From Deltaproteobacteria bacterium (GTDB taxonomy: Bacteria > Desulfobacterota > Desulfobacteria > Desulfobacterales > B30-G6): 37,339 nt of DNA. Each line of letters starts with the position of its first letter. Position 1 is the stretch's first letter. This document shows positions 1 through 9,286 of this stretch, one piece after another. Where the stretch lies: contig JAJDNW010000081.1 of NCBI GenBank assembly GCA_022340465.1, positions 1-37,339 of the forward strand, written 5' to 3'. Under the pieces are notes generated by a model. That model was not told the DNA's origin and searched no databases. It saw only the letters and a program-made list of their open reading frames with translations. The translations under genes were made by a program, and so were the position numbers.

Positions 1-930
1 CAGTGGCAGGTTACGCGGATGGACATCACGGCCGCTGAATACGGCCGCGGCATCCTGATTTTTTCGCTGGCGCTGTTCGTGATTTTTTTCCTGGGGTCCG
101 GCGTGTTGAACCGGTTGATCAGCCGGTCGATTGCCGATCCGGTCAACGCCATCATGGCATCCATCAACGCGGTCAAGGCCGGAAATTTCAACACCCGGAT
201 ACCGGTGGTGAGCAGTGACGAGGTGGGCGCCCTGGGGGATGCCGCCAACGACATGATCCGGGGTCTTTCCGAAAGGGAGCTTTTGCGGGATGCCTTCGGC
301 AAATACGTGGCCCCGGAAGTCCGGGATGAAATATTGAGCGGACGCACCCCCCTTGACGGTGAGTTGCGATACGTCACGGTGCTGTTTGCGGACATCCGGG
401 ATTTTACGCCCATGACCGAGTCTCAGGACCCCAAGCGAGTCGTCAAAATATTGAACAGCTATTTTGCGACCATGGCCGCGGCGATCAAGGCGCAGTCCGG
501 CCTGGTATTGCAGTATCTGGGGGATGAGATCTATGCCGTGTTCGGTGCGCCGGTGCATATCGACAGCCATCCGGCCAAAGCCTTCAGGGCCGCCTTGGAT
601 ATGAAAAAGCGGCTGGCAACGCTCAACCGTGATTTTCAGGAAAAGGGCTGGCCGCAACTCAGACACGGCATCGGCATTCACACGGGTGAGGCCGTGGTTG
701 CCAACATCGGCAGCCCCGAGCGTTTGTCCTACCTGCTGGTGGGCGACACGGTCAACCTGGCTTCCAGGCTGCAATCCCTGACCAGGGATATCGGCTGCGA
801 AGTCCTTTTTTCAGAGGCCACCTTCCAGTATCTCGGTGCTAAGGACATGGCTGACGCAGCCGTCAAACCCGTTCCCCCCATGCACGTCAAAGGCAAGCGT
901 CTGCCGGTTGCCTGCTACAAAATTAGTTAA
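1..930 (+). CDS. Class III adenylate/guanylate cyclase with HAMP domain (5' end outside window)
   Basis: C-terminal part of a membrane-bound class III nucleotide cyclase making a cyclic nucleotide from ATP or GTP. The frame is open from base 1 through the ATG at 19, so the gene probably starts upstream and has lost a sensor region at the window edge. Counting from that ATG: a membrane segment at about 11-32, a HAMP linker at about 33-85, and a cyclase domain at about 113-300. Metal-binding aspartates are visible in FADIRDFT (D125) and LGDEIYAVFG (D169), and the VNLASR motif supplies the catalytic Asn and Arg. The residue that is usually the base-recognising Lys before the second Asp is Gln165, so substrate choice cannot be assigned. 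It ends convergently with wtpC. Confidence 0.85.
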   Translation, partial: QWQVTRMDITAAEYGRGILIFSLALFVIFFLGSGVLNRLISRSIADPVNAIMASINAVKAGNFNTRIPVVSSDEVGALGDAANDMIRGLSERELLRDAFGKYVAPEVRDEILSGRTPLDGELRYVTVLFADIRDFTPMTESQDPKRVVKILNSYFATMAAAIKAQSGLVLQYLGDEIYAVFGAPVHIDSHPAKAFRAALDMKKRLATLNRDFQEKGWPQLRHGIGIHTGEAVVANIGSPERLSYLLVGDTVNLASRLQSLTRDIGCEVLFSEATFQYLGAKDMADAAVKPVPPMHVKGKRLPVACYKIS

Positions 931-978
931 TGATAACGTTCGGTAACGCCGTGTTTTGGTGCGGCCACCGGTGGCGGG

Positions 979-2034
979 TCAGCGCATCACGTGCAGGCTT
1001 CGAGGTGCGATAGCGCAGCAAACAGGCATGCCGGGCGAGAGGTTCATTTGAACGACCTGACTGGTAGGCGCAATGGCTCTGAGTTGGCGGGTTTTCGATC
1101 GAAGACGCACATCACTGAAAACTCCTTGATGCACGACGGATGCAACCACAGCCGGCAGGCTGTTTTCTTTGCCATTCCCATGGGTACCGGCCTCATGGGT
1201 TGCCACCTTCAATTTGACATCCTCGGGGCGAAAGGCCACATGACCGGTCCCCGAGGCAGCTGGCGACGCCAACCAAAGGGTGTCTTTTTCCAGGTGGGCA
1301 ACCGGGCCGTCAAACGTGGCTGGATAGATGTTGTGCATGCCGACGAAGCGGGCTACAAACGGTGTTTCCGGGCGATGAAAAATATCATCGGCGTTTCCGG
1401 TCTGCTGGAGACGGCCCTGGTCGATGATGGAAATTCGCTGGGCCAAATAACGGGCTTCGCCGAAGTCGTGGGTGACCATCAGGACCGATATGCCGGTTTC
1501 CGCATGCAGCTGTTTGAGAATGTCACGGATTTCTTCTCTGAAATTGGGGTCCAGGGCCGACAGGGGTTCGTCCAGCAATAGGACCTTGGGTTCGACCACC
1601 AGGGCACGGGCCAGGGCCACCCGCTGCTGCTCGCCCCCGCTCAGGTGGGTCACGGATCGTTGCAGCAGATGGTCGAGCCCGAGCGAAACCACCAGTTGAT
1701 CGAACCGTTCCTGAATCTTTTTTGGGTTTGTTTTTCGGTATCGAAGCCCGAATTCGATGTTGGCCCGGACATTCAAGTGGGGAAACAGCGCGCTGTCCTG
1801 ATAGACAATCCCGATGCCGCGCTGTTCAGGGGCCAGACGGGTGACGTCGCTGCCGTTGATCCAGATTTCTCCATGGGTGATGGGCAGAAGACCGGCAATG
1901 GATTCCAGGATCAGGGTTTTTCCGGCACCGGTGGGGCCCAGCAGAACGAAAAACTGGCCTAGCGCCACCTCGAGATCGATATGCGCAAGGGAAAAGCTGG
2001 GGAGTTCAACGTTCAGATCTTTTATTTGAATCAC
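979..2034 (-). CDS. wtpC: Tungstate/molybdate ABC transporter ATP-binding protein
   Basis: ATPase subunit that powers oxyanion import with the two genes upstream. It has a Walker A (GPTGAGKT), signature (LSGGEQQRVALARAL) and Walker B/D-loop (LLLDEPLSALD), followed by a C-terminal TOBE-like region (FRPEDVKLKV), which in Mod/Wtp/Cys transporters binds the oxyanion or serves regulation. A TTG at 2061 would give 360 residues, but the GTG at 2034 has an AAAGGA site overlapping the permease stop and lies 5 bases past it, so 2034 is preferred (351 aa). It is the last gene of a wtpA-wtpB-wtpC order. The substrate is assigned from the binding protein, not from this subunit. Confidence 0.88.
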   Translation of the reverse strand: MIQIKDLNVELPSFSLAHIDLEVALGQFFVLLGPTGAGKTLILESIAGLLPITHGEIWINGSDVTRLAPEQRGIGIVYQDSALFPHLNVRANIEFGLRYRKTNPKKIQERFDQLVVSLGLDHLLQRSVTHLSGGEQQRVALARALVVEPKVLLLDEPLSALDPNFREEIRDILKQLHAETGISVLMVTHDFGEARYLAQRISIIDQGRLQQTGNADDIFHRPETPFVARFVGMHNIYPATFDGPVAHLEKDTLWLASPAASGTGHVAFRPEDVKLKVATHEAGTHGNGKENSLPAVVASVVHQGVFSDVRLRSKTRQLRAIAPTSQVVQMNLSPGMPVCCAIAPRSLHVMR

Positions 2035-2038
2035 GATC

Positions 2039-2824
2039 CTATCCTTTGGCCGGCCGGGCAAACAGCCGCAGCAACAAAAAGAGCAACAGGCAGACCAAAA
2101 TCAGCCAAACCGCCACCGGTTGAGAATATTTCAGGCCATAGGCCGTAAAACGTTCGTAGATCATCACCGGGGCTACCATGGGGTGGTAGGCCACGATGAC
2201 GATGGCGCCGAACTCGCTGATGGCTCGGGCCATGCACATGATGACCCCCACCACGATGCTGCGCCAGGTCAGGGGCAGCGTGATCCGAAAAAATGCACCG
2301 GCTGGAGTGGCCCCCAGGCTGCGGCCGACCTTTTCCATCCGTACGGGCACCCCTTCAAAACCTGCCTTGGCCGCATTGATGAAAAAGGGCAGCCCCACAA
2401 ACAGCATGACGGCAACGATGCCGGTGGTCGTGCCCATGAAACGAATGCCGGCTTCGGCCATTGTCCGTCCCAGCCAATGGTTTTTTCCGGCAAGACTCAA
2501 CAGGGCGATCCCGATGACGGGGTGGGGGATCATGATGGGCAGGTCAACGGCACTTTCCACCAGTTTTTTTCCTGGAAAGCTGCGCCGGGCCAGGAGGTAG
2601 GCAAAAGGGGTTCCCAGCACCAGTGCGATGATGCCGGCGGTCAGCGATGTCGACATGCTCAGCCAGATGGCGCGCACAGCATCACTGTCACGGGCGGCCG
2701 CGGCCATGTCGGCTGCCGTGGGTTGGGTGATCATTTCAACCAGGGGCAGCAGAATGAATGCCAGGATCAATAGGCTGCAGGCGGCAGCCAGACCGATGAA
2801 CGGATCGGGTCGGGAAAGACGCAT
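2039..2824 (-). CDS. wtpB: Tungstate/molybdate ABC transporter permease
   Basis: Inner-membrane channel subunit of the oxyanion importer, 261 residues with about six hydrophobic segments. The cytoplasmic EAA-type coupling loop is visible around residues 165-185 (EKVGRSLGATPAGAFF, then RITLPL), the site that contacts the ATPase. The closest families are WtpB/ModB/TupB. The stop codon lies 5 bases upstream of the wtpC GTG start, implying coupled translation. It is separated from wtpA by about 110 bases occupied by an unusual repeat, so the operon may have an internal leader or processing site there. Confidence 0.85.
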   Translation of the reverse strand: MRLSRPDPFIGLAAACSLLILAFILLPLVEMITQPTAADMAAAARDSDAVRAIWLSMSTSLTAGIIALVLGTPFAYLLARRSFPGKKLVESAVDLPIMIPHPVIGIALLSLAGKNHWLGRTMAEAGIRFMGTTTGIVAVMLFVGLPFFINAAKAGFEGVPVRMEKVGRSLGATPAGAFFRITLPLTWRSIVVGVIMCMARAISEFGAIVIVAYHPMVAPVMIYERFTAYGLKYSQPVAVWLILVCLLLFLLLRLFARPAKG

Positions 2825-2832
2825 GCTTTACT

Positions 2833-2935
2833 CGGTTTAGGGGGTTTATTGGGTTACTTGAGTTCATTGGGTTAGCGGGTGTAACTCAGCAAACACAACG
2901 AACTCAAGAAACTCAATGAACAAAACAACTCAACG
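2833..2935. repeat. GGGTTA / AACTCAATGAACA two-armed intergenic repeat, copy 1
   Basis: The wtpA-wtpB spacer has a left arm (about 2833-2880) of G/T-rich units such as GGGTTTATT, GGGTTACTTGAGTT and GGGTTAGCGGGT, and a right arm (about 2882-2932) of A/C-rich units such as AACTCAAGAAACTCAATGAAC. The arms are partly complementary, so the transcript could fold. A second copy with the same organisation and shared words (GGGTTAGCGGGT, AACTCAATGAACA) is at about 31607-31738. Confidence 0.7.
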
Positions 2936-3907
2936 CTATTTCCGGATTTCCACCAGCGCCTGCAGACCGGCCGGCAGACTCGCTTTCACCTGTTCAGTGG
3001 GGACCCGGCAGGGGATGAAGGGCGGTTGGCCCATATCCTCCAGAACCTTGAGGCCGCCGTCCGGCGCCAGAAGATACTCCAGGAACATCACCGCCCCTTT
3101 TTTATTGGGGGCTGCGTTGACCAGGGTAAGGCCGTAGGTACAGGATTTGCCGGTGCGCGTGATGGTGGTGCCGGGGGCTTTGCCGCTGACTTCCACCTTG
3201 GCCTGTTTGTAGAAGGCGTCATACTTGGAGTTGCCCAGGTTGATGTGATCGTCCAGCTTGACGAACTTCAGCCCATGCTGCACCGCCACCGACAGGTATT
3301 CCCAGGCATAATCCATGTTGCCGGTTTTGAGCAGCGACACGAGCTCTACCGATTTCGGGCGCACGTTGGCCTTGGGCCGGTTGGCGATCAGACGGTCGTA
3401 CAGCCCGGGCTTGTCGTAAAATTTTTCGGCCAGCTGAAGCACCATGAGGCTGCGGTAGCCACAGGGGTCCAGATTCGGGTCGGAGTGGCCCCAGATGACG
3501 CCTTTACGCGCGAGGATGTCCATCCAATTCCCGGCATTGATCTCGCCGGCATATTTGCTCTGATCGGTATAGCAGAGCACGAGCTGGTTGCTGGCAAAGC
3601 GGATATTCCACTCGGCAAACTTGGGAATCAGGGTTTTGTCGATGACCTTGTAGTCGGCCGCGGCCATGATGTCCGCCGTTTTGCCTACCTCCGAAATCAT
3701 ACGCGCCATTTTGGTGCTTCCGCCGGCTTCGCGCAGGATGTCGACGTTCGGGTGTTGGGCTTCGAACACTTTTTCCATCTTGGCAAAAGGCACGCTCAGG
3801 CTGCCGGCGTGGAAGATGATGATTTTCTCCTTGGCCGCGGCTGTCCCGGCTACCGCCAGTAACAGTAAGGTGATCAGGATACTCAAGCGCCATTGAAACC
3901 GTTTCAT
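2936..3907 (-). CDS. wtpA: Tungstate/molybdate ABC transporter substrate-binding protein
   Basis: Periplasmic oxyanion-binding protein of 323 residues. The first 25 residues form a signal peptide (basic MKRFQWR, hydrophobic core, AAA before KEK). The mature start [13 protein letters not shown] is the ligand-loop signature of the WtpA family, which in characterised members binds tungstate and molybdate tightly. The [10 protein letters not shown]-like [10 protein letters not shown] segment, the later AADYKVID segment and [10 protein letters not shown] also fit the family. It starts with AAGGAG six bases before the ATG. It is first in the transporter operon. In sulfate reducers such uptake feeds W/Mo enzymes such as formate dehydrogenases and aldehyde oxidoreductases; none is in this window. 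Confidence 0.88.
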   Translation of the reverse strand: MKRFQWRLSILITLLLLAVAGTAAAKEKIIIFHAGSLSVPFAKMEKVFEAQHPNVDILREAGGSTKMARMISEVGKTADIMAAADYKVIDKTLIPKFAEWNIRFASNQLVLCYTDQSKYAGEINAGNWMDILARKGVIWGHSDPNLDPCGYRSLMVLQLAEKFYDKPGLYDRLIANRPKANVRPKSVELVSLLKTGNMDYAWEYLSVAVQHGLKFVKLDDHINLGNSKYDAFYKQAKVEVSGKAPGTTITRTGKSCTYGLTLVNAAPNKKGAVMFLEYLLAPDGGLKVLEDMGQPPFIPCRVPTEQVKASLPAGLQALVEIRK

Positions 3908-4082
3908 CTTTAACTCCTTGGTGTTGAAAAAATAATTTGTGTCGGGTGCCGCTTTTTCCGGAATCCTTTATCCGACAGGTATCGATATCAGTATTAGGGG
4001 CAGGAAAGGTGTTAAATCAAGTATTATTTATGAGAATATGCTTAAAACGAAAAGGATTACCTGAACAGATAGTTTCTTACAG

Positions 4083-5324
4083 TTAATCTATACGGATGCG
4101 TTCGATCGCCTCTACGCGTTTGAGCACCGGCGGGTGGGAGTAGTTCAAAAACACGTAAAAGGGGTGGGGCAGGAGGTTGGACAGGTTGTGGACGGCCAGT
4201 TTTTTCAAGGCGTTTACCATGGCGGAGGGGTCGCGGGTGGTTTTTACGGAAAAACGATCGGCCTGGTATTCATTCTTTCTCGAAAGCATCTGGGACAGGA
4301 TTCCCAGGAAAAAATCGATGGGTGAATAGAGCATCCCGAAAAACACCAGTCCCGCGTAGACCGGCGTCCGTTCCAGGAAGAAGGCGGTGAACAGGCCTTT
4401 GTAGGAAATGAAAAAGGAGAGCATGAAAAACATGATGCCGGTTTGAATCACGCTAAGGAGCATCCCCTGGAGGATGTGTTTTTTCTTGTAGTGCCCCATT
4501 TCGTGGGCCAGCACCGCCAGGAGCTCATCGACCGTATGCTGCTCGACCAGGGTGTCGAACAGCACGATGCGCTTGTTTTTCCCGAACCCCGTGAAAAAGG
4601 CGTTGGATTTTCCCGAGCGCTTGGACCCGTCCATGACAAACACATTCTGCAGTGGAAAGCGGATCGACCGGGCATAGGCGAAGATGCGGTCCCGGAGTTC
4701 GCCCTCCTCGAGCGGGCTAAACTTGTTGAACAACGGCAGGATCCAGGTGGGGGCGATAAACTGAATGAAGAGCGTGTACAGGGTGACCGCCCCCCAGCAG
4801 TACAGCCAGGCGGCCCTGCCGGCATATTGAAAGAAGGCCAGGATACCGGCCAGAAGGGGGCCCCCGAGAAGGATTGCCAGCACCAGCCCTTTGGCAAGGT
4901 CCGCGGCGTAGGTTTTGAGCGTGGTTTTGTTGAAACCGAAGCGTTCCTCGATCACGAAGGTGGCATAGAGGGAGAAAGGCTGCGCGAGAATGCCGTAGGC
5001 CAGCGCCAGCGTGCCGATGTACACGAGGCCGTCCACCACCGGCCCCCGGTTCAATGCATGCACCCAATCGTCCAGCATCCCGAAGCCGCCGCCGAACCAG
5101 AAAACGAGCATGACCAGCGTATTGAAAGCGGTGGACACCCAGCCGAAGCGGGTGTTGACTTTGAGGTAGGCCTGGGACTCCTTGTACCGATCCGGGTCGA
5201 AAATTCCCCTGAAGGGTCCGGGAACGTCGCTTCTGAGGGTTTTGAGATTCAGGATGTCGGAAATAAGATGGAGCGACAGATCCAGCACGATGGTCAGCAG
5301 GATGATGATGGCAATGAGATTCAT
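4083..5324 (-). CDS. M48-family (Ste24-like) membrane metalloprotease
   Basis: Integral-membrane zinc endopeptidase of the Ste24/CAAX prenyl protease 1 type. Several hydrophobic segments precede the zinc motif HEMGH (in VLAHEMGHYKKKH), and the third ligand is in SRKNEYQADRFS. The N-terminal peptidase_M48_N region includes the PFSLYATFVIEERFGFNKTT motif typical of the family. An upstream TTG-free extension to 5429 would overlap the divergent MFS gene, so the ATG at 5324 (414 aa, the usual Ste24 length) is preferred; an ATG at 5342 is the alternative. Bacterial members probably act in membrane protein quality control; no prenylated substrate is implied. Confidence 0.85.
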   Translation of the reverse strand: MNLIAIIILLTIVLDLSLHLISDILNLKTLRSDVPGPFRGIFDPDRYKESQAYLKVNTRFGWVSTAFNTLVMLVFWFGGGFGMLDDWVHALNRGPVVDGLVYIGTLALAYGILAQPFSLYATFVIEERFGFNKTTLKTYAADLAKGLVLAILLGGPLLAGILAFFQYAGRAAWLYCWGAVTLYTLFIQFIAPTWILPLFNKFSPLEEGELRDRIFAYARSIRFPLQNVFVMDGSKRSGKSNAFFTGFGKNKRIVLFDTLVEQHTVDELLAVLAHEMGHYKKKHILQGMLLSVIQTGIMFFMLSFFISYKGLFTAFFLERTPVYAGLVFFGMLYSPIDFFLGILSQMLSRKNEYQADRFSVKTTRDPSAMVNALKKLAVHNLSNLLPHPFYVFLNYSHPPVLKRVEAIERIRID

Positions 5325-5432
5325 AGGGGATATGGTAGGCATTATTGGCGGGTTTTCAAGTATTGAGGTTTGCCTAATCAGTTGGATCATACTATAACCC
5401 TCCGGTCGAATCACACAAACGAAAGGCATGTT

Positions 5433-6656
5433 TTGACCGGATCCAGATCAGGGGGGCTATATTACGGCTTTGTCATCGTCTCGGTGTGCTTTTTGTTGCA
5501 GGCGGTGGGGTGGGGCATCTTCAACAGTCTGGGCGTCTTTTTCAAACCGCTGATGGACGAATTCGCCTGGCCGCGCTCACTGGTGGCCAGCACGACATCG
5601 GCGGGGCTGCTGATCGCCGGGATCAATGCCATGTTGCTGGGGCGCCTGAGCGACAAATACGGCCCCCGGATGACCATGGCCGTCAGCGGCCTTTTCCTGG
5701 GTTGCGGCTTCATCCTCATGTTTCGGGTTACCTCTATCTGGCACATGTACCTTTACATGAGCCTGATGGTGGGCATCGGTGTCAGCGGCACGGATGTCGT
5801 GCTTTTGTCGACAACTACTCGCTGGTTCGTCAAATACCGGGGGATGATGGTCGGCATCGTCAAGGTCGGAACCGGCGTCGGGATGCTGACCATGGCGCTG
5901 CTGATGAATTACCTGATCGGCGCTTTCGGTTGGCGCCTGGCCTTTGTCGTTCTGGGCGTCGCCTGTCTGGTCGCCTATACGCTGGGGGCCCAGCTTCTGG
6001 TAAGGGACCCCGGCAAAAAGGGGGTGGTCGTTTACGGCGGCGGGGTGGCGGGCGCGCCGGAGAACGGCGATGTCGAGGCAGGGGTCACCTTGAATGCGGC
6101 CCTTCGCAGCGTCCAGTTCTGGCTGATCGGGGGGGCTTTTTTTATCGTCCTTTTTTGTACGGCCACCATTCTGATCCATGTGGTGCCGCATGCCATCGAT
6201 CTGGGTGTTTCGCCATCCGACGCGGCCAGGGTCCTGGCAACGGTGGGCGCCTTGAGTATTGCCGGTCGCTTTGGCATGGGCGTTGCCGGCGACCGGATCG
6301 GCAATCGCAATGCGCTGATCACCTGCTTCGGGCTGCTGACCACGGGAACCGTCTGGCTGCAGTTTGCAGACGAGCTGTGGATGCTGTATCTGTTTGCAGG
6401 TGTTCAGGGCTTTGCCCACGGCGGGTTTTTCGCCCTGATCGCCCCCCTTCTGGCGGACTATTTCGGTACACGCTCCCAGGGCGCTATCCTGGGAATCGTG
6501 ATATTCATTGCCAACCTCGGCAGCGCCATCGGCCCGGTGCTGGCGGGATACGTTTTCGACGTGTCCGGCAGCTACCGGGTATTCTTCATGCTGCTCACCG
6601 TTTTGAGTGTGGCGGGATTGAGCGGGGCATGGGTGCTCAGACCCGTAACACACTGA
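5433..6656 (+). CDS. MFS transporter, OFA/monocarboxylate-type
   Basis: Major facilitator superfamily permease with about twelve membrane segments over roughly 407 residues. The loop 2-3 motif is visible as GRLSDKYGPR and its second-half counterpart as GVAGDRIGNR, the classic A-motifs. The overall style (LYYGFVIVSVCFLLQAVGWGIFNSLGVFF start) resembles oxalate/formate antiporter and monocarboxylate-like MFS carriers, which move small organic acids; the substrate is unknown. Both candidate starts are TTG (5370 and 5433). The one at 5433 has GAAAGG seven bases upstream and avoids overlap with the divergent protease. The gene faces the end of rocD. Confidence 0.82.
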   Translation: MTGSRSGGLYYGFVIVSVCFLLQAVGWGIFNSLGVFFKPLMDEFAWPRSLVASTTSAGLLIAGINAMLLGRLSDKYGPRMTMAVSGLFLGCGFILMFRVTSIWHMYLYMSLMVGIGVSGTDVVLLSTTTRWFVKYRGMMVGIVKVGTGVGMLTMALLMNYLIGAFGWRLAFVVLGVACLVAYTLGAQLLVRDPGKKGVVVYGGGVAGAPENGDVEAGVTLNAALRSVQFWLIGGAFFIVLFCTATILIHVVPHAIDLGVSPSDAARVLATVGALSIAGRFGMGVAGDRIGNRNALITCFGLLTTGTVWLQFADELWMLYLFAGVQGFAHGGFFALIAPLLADYFGTRSQGAILGIVIFIANLGSAIGPVLAGYVFDVSGSYRVFFMLLTVLSVAGLSGAWVLRPVTH

Positions 6657-6768
6657 AACGTAGCACCAAGGTGCGGTTCCCGCTGCCTGACATATCCAGC
6701 GCACCCTTTTAAAGAAAAAATCTGAGCGTCCTCTGTGGCTCGAGCGTAGCGGGTGGTGGGATAGATCG

Positions 6769-6783
6769 GGCCCTTTCAGGGCC
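6769..6783. terminator. Short hairpin between convergent MFS and rocD genes
   Basis: GGCCCT and AGGGCC form a perfect six-base stem with loop TTC between the stops of the MFS gene and rocD. No clear T-run follows on either strand, so a terminator role is only suggested by position. Confidence 0.3.
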
Positions 6784-6787
6784 ATTG

Positions 6788-7984
6788 TCATGCCAGAACG
6801 GCGGCGATTCTTTCCAGCGCCCAGTCGACCTCTTCCCTGGTGATGACCAGCGGCGGCGCAAACCGGATGATGTGGTCGTGGGTCTCCTTGCAAAGCAGGC
6901 CCTTGGCTTTCAGCTTTTCGCAATACCGGCGGGCACCTCCGGCTTCGGGTGACAGTTCCATGCCGATAAACAGACCTTTGCCGCGGATTTCCCTGATCGT
7001 CGGGTTGGCGATCTGTTTCAAACCCTGCAGGAAATAGCGTCCATTTTCGGCGGCGTTTTCGATCATCCCCTCTTCGATCAGGACCTTCAATGCCGTTCGG
7101 GCTATCGCGCAGGCCAGGGGGTTCCCGCCGAAGGTGCTGCCGTGTTCGCCCGGCTGCAGCACGTCCATCACTTCGGTGTTGGACAATACAGCGGACACCG
7201 GGTAGAACCCTCCGGAAAGCGCCTTGCCGACCAGCGTCAAATCGGCTTCGATGCCGTCGTGCTCTTCCGCCAGCATCTTGCCCGTGCGACCCAGCCCGGT
7301 CTGAATTTCATCCAGGATCAGGACCACATCGTGTTTTTCGCAGATGGCTTTGGCTTTTTTCAGGTAACCCGCCGGAGGGATCATCACGCCGGCTTCCCCC
7401 TGAATCGGTTCCACCAGAAAGCCGACGGTGTTGGGTGTGATCGCCGCTTCCAGGGCGGAGGCATCCCCAAAGGGGATTATTTTGAAACCGGGTGTAAACG
7501 GTCCGAATCCCGCCCGCGAATTCTCATCCGTGCTGAACCCGACGATGGTGATGGTGCGGCCGTGAAAGTTGTTTTCGCAGACGATGATTTCGGCGCGGTC
7601 CTCCGGAACCCCCTTGACATTGTATCCCCACTTGCGCACGGTCTTGATCACCGTTTCCACGGCCTCGGCCCCGCTGTTCATGGGCAGCACCTTGTGGGAG
7701 TTCGTGAGATCGCACAGTTCCTGATAAAACAATCCCAGCTGGTCGTTGCGAAACGCCCTGGATGTCAGCGTCAACTGTCGTGACTGATCGATCATCGTCT
7801 GCAGGATTTTCGGGTGGCAGTGTCCCTGGTTTACGGCGGAATAGGAGGAAAGGCAGTCCAGGTATTTCCGGCCGTCCACATCCCACACCCAGACCCTTTC
7901 GCCGCGGGACAAAACCACATCCAGCGGTTTGTAATTATGAGCACCGTACCTGTTTTCCAAATCGATGTAATCCGCACTTTTCAT
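6788..7984 (-). CDS. rocD: Ornithine aminotransferase (class III PLP)
   Basis: PLP enzyme that transfers the delta-amino group of ornithine to 2-oxoglutarate, giving glutamate semialdehyde. The N-terminus ([12 protein letters not shown], then [13 protein letters not shown]) and [31 protein letters not shown] and [14 protein letters not shown] segments match ornithine-oxo-acid transaminases closely; the Schiff-base lysine is K254 in [10 protein letters not shown]. The start at 7984 is set by AAAGGAG eight bases upstream rather than the longer frame from 8017. It lies about 290 bases downstream of the carbamate kinase gene on the same strand, which could link it to ornithine/carbamoyl-phosphate metabolism, although no ornithine carbamoyltransferase is present here. 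Confidence 0.88.
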   Translation of the reverse strand: MKSADYIDLENRYGAHNYKPLDVVLSRGERVWVWDVDGRKYLDCLSSYSAVNQGHCHPKILQTMIDQSRQLTLTSRAFRNDQLGLFYQELCDLTNSHKVLPMNSGAEAVETVIKTVRKWGYNVKGVPEDRAEIIVCENNFHGRTITIVGFSTDENSRAGFGPFTPGFKIIPFGDASALEAAITPNTVGFLVEPIQGEAGVMIPPAGYLKKAKAICEKHDVVLILDEIQTGLGRTGKMLAEEHDGIEADLTLVGKALSGGFYPVSAVLSNTEVMDVLQPGEHGSTFGGNPLACAIARTALKVLIEEGMIENAAENGRYFLQGLKQIANPTIREIRGKGLFIGMELSPEAGGARRYCEKLKAKGLLCKETHDHIIRFAPPLVITREEVDWALERIAAVLA

Positions 7985-8084
7985 AATGACTTCTCCTTTA
8001 AAAAAAACATTAACCAATCGTTGCCATGTCGTTTATTCCAGCATTGAAAACCTGGTCCCCTGGGCCAGGTCAGAGATATTTGGC

Positions 8085-8235
8085 TGTGCCAGCAATAGCG
8101 ACATCAAATTTCCAAGCACTAAAACCCGAAATCCTAAACAATATCGAATGACCAAAATTCAAATGATCAAAAGGTGCACGCAAGCAACCAGCTGTTTGGC
8201 TTCATTGGGATTTAGGATTTATCTGTTTAAGCGGT
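8085..8235. repeat. A-rich CAAATGA/CCAAA word repeat between arcC and rocD
   Basis: The 290-base spacer has no convincing gene. It contains short degenerate words such as AAATTTCCAAG, AAATCCTAAACAATATCGAATGACCAAAATTCAAATGATCAAAAG split over 8106-8170. A related stretch with CAATATCGAAC, CTAAACAATTTCAAATGACCAAA and CCAAATACTTGCAC lies at 33252-33310, suggesting a dispersed intergenic element. Confidence 0.45.
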
Positions 8236-8276
8236 ATGGAAACAACACCCTTCCAGGGTGAAACCAGTGCCGGATC

Positions 8277-9239
8277 CTATGGGCCCGGGTATTTACGCAA
8301 CGCCGGGGTAAATGCTGTGCCCGCCAGCCCCCCGACCGCTGCTTCAATCGCATGAATCGACGTGATGACCGCCCGCCTGCGGGTGCGGTTGACAAATTGA
8401 ACGGCCGCTGCGACCTTGGGCCCCATGGACCCGGATGGGAAATGACCCTCTTTTTCGTAGAGGGCGGCTTCTTCCGGTGTCATTCCGGGAAGCAGTCGTT
8501 GCTTTTTCGTGTTGTGGTTCAGCATGACCCCCTCGACATCCGTAGCGATAAGGAAGATATCCGCCCCGATCTCTTCGGCCAGCAGGGCACTGGCAAGGTC
8601 CTTGTCGATCACCGCATCCACGCCGCTGAACGACCGCCCTTTGCGGATGACGGGGATGCCGCCGCCCCCGCAGCAGATGACGATGAAGTCCATTTCGATC
8701 AGTTTTCTGATTTCGCGTTTTTCGATGATGGTCACGGGCCTGGGGGATGCCACCACGCGCCGATACCCTTTGGGCGTTTCCACCACGGGGTAGTCGAGCC
8801 GGGAGGCTTCCTCCGGTGAAAAAGAGGGGCCGATGGGCTTGGAGGGGGTTTTGAACGCCGGGTCATCGCTGCCCACGACAACGTAGGTCAGCAGGCTGAC
8901 GAGGGGTTGAAACCCGACCCCCAGTGCCATCAGTTCTCCATCCAGGGTGGACTCGATCATATAGCCGATCTGACCTTCGGTCTGGGCGACGAGGATTTCC
9001 AACGGCAGCTTCGGTACCGCGTCACAGCATTCCTGCTGCAGCAAGAGATTGCCCACCTGGGGACCGTTGCCGTGGGTGATGACGATGCGGTAGTTCCTGG
9101 AGAGCCGGGCACATTGCCTGATGGGAACCGTCAGGTTCCCGAACTGCTGCTCGATGGTTCCTTCCTGTCCCTTGCGGATCAGGGCATTGCCGCCCAGCGC
9201 AATTAACAGGATCGGCTTTTTTTTCACAGGCTGTTGCAT
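8277..9239 (-). CDS. arcC: Carbamate kinase
   Basis: Amino acid kinase-fold enzyme that reversibly converts carbamoyl phosphate and ADP to carbamate and ATP; catabolic versions harvest ATP. Family hallmarks are the N-terminal IALGGNALI, the THGNGPQVGNLLLQQE substrate loop, CCGGGGIPV, DKDLASALLAEEIGADIFLIATDVEGV (in pieces) and the C-terminal GSMGPKVAAAVQFV. About 320 residues is normal. The ATG at 9239 is used; a GTG at 9254 is possible and neither has a strong ribosome site. It lies 47 bases downstream of the COG2403 gene on the same strand. No arginine deiminase or carbamoyltransferase is in the window, so the carbamoyl-phosphate source is unknown. Confidence 0.9.
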   Translation of the reverse strand: MQQPVKKKPILLIALGGNALIRKGQEGTIEQQFGNLTVPIRQCARLSRNYRIVITHGNGPQVGNLLLQQECCDAVPKLPLEILVAQTEGQIGYMIESTLDGELMALGVGFQPLVSLLTYVVVGSDDPAFKTPSKPIGPSFSPEEASRLDYPVVETPKGYRRVVASPRPVTIIEKREIRKLIEMDFIVICCGGGGIPVIRKGRSFSGVDAVIDKDLASALLAEEIGADIFLIATDVEGVMLNHNTKKQRLLPGMTPEEAALYEKEGHFPSGSMGPKVAAAVQFVNRTRRRAVITSIHAIEAAVGGLAGTAFTPALRKYPGP

Positions 9240-9286
9240 GCTTCCCGTCCGCACCTGCTGTTTTCGGCTTCCGGTTTTTTGCTATC

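Noticed and set aside
964-975. Perfect palindrome GCCACCGGTGGC downstream of wtpC as a terminator
   Set aside because: It has no loop and no T-run, and lies at the junction of convergent genes where GC-rich palindromes arise by chance.
2833-2935. CRISPR array
   Set aside because: The units are degenerate, short and without regular spacers; a second locus has the same two-armed layout.
5486-6923. Long open frames overlapping the MFS gene (plus strand 5486-6712 and minus strand 5577-6923)
   Set aside because: They are shadow frames of a high-GC gene: arginine/glutamine/histidine-rich, no domain, and they overlap a convincing transporter.
6788-9239. Arginine deiminase pathway
   Set aside because: Only carbamate kinase and ornithine aminotransferase are present; no deiminase, carbamoyltransferase or arginine/ornithine antiporter is seen.
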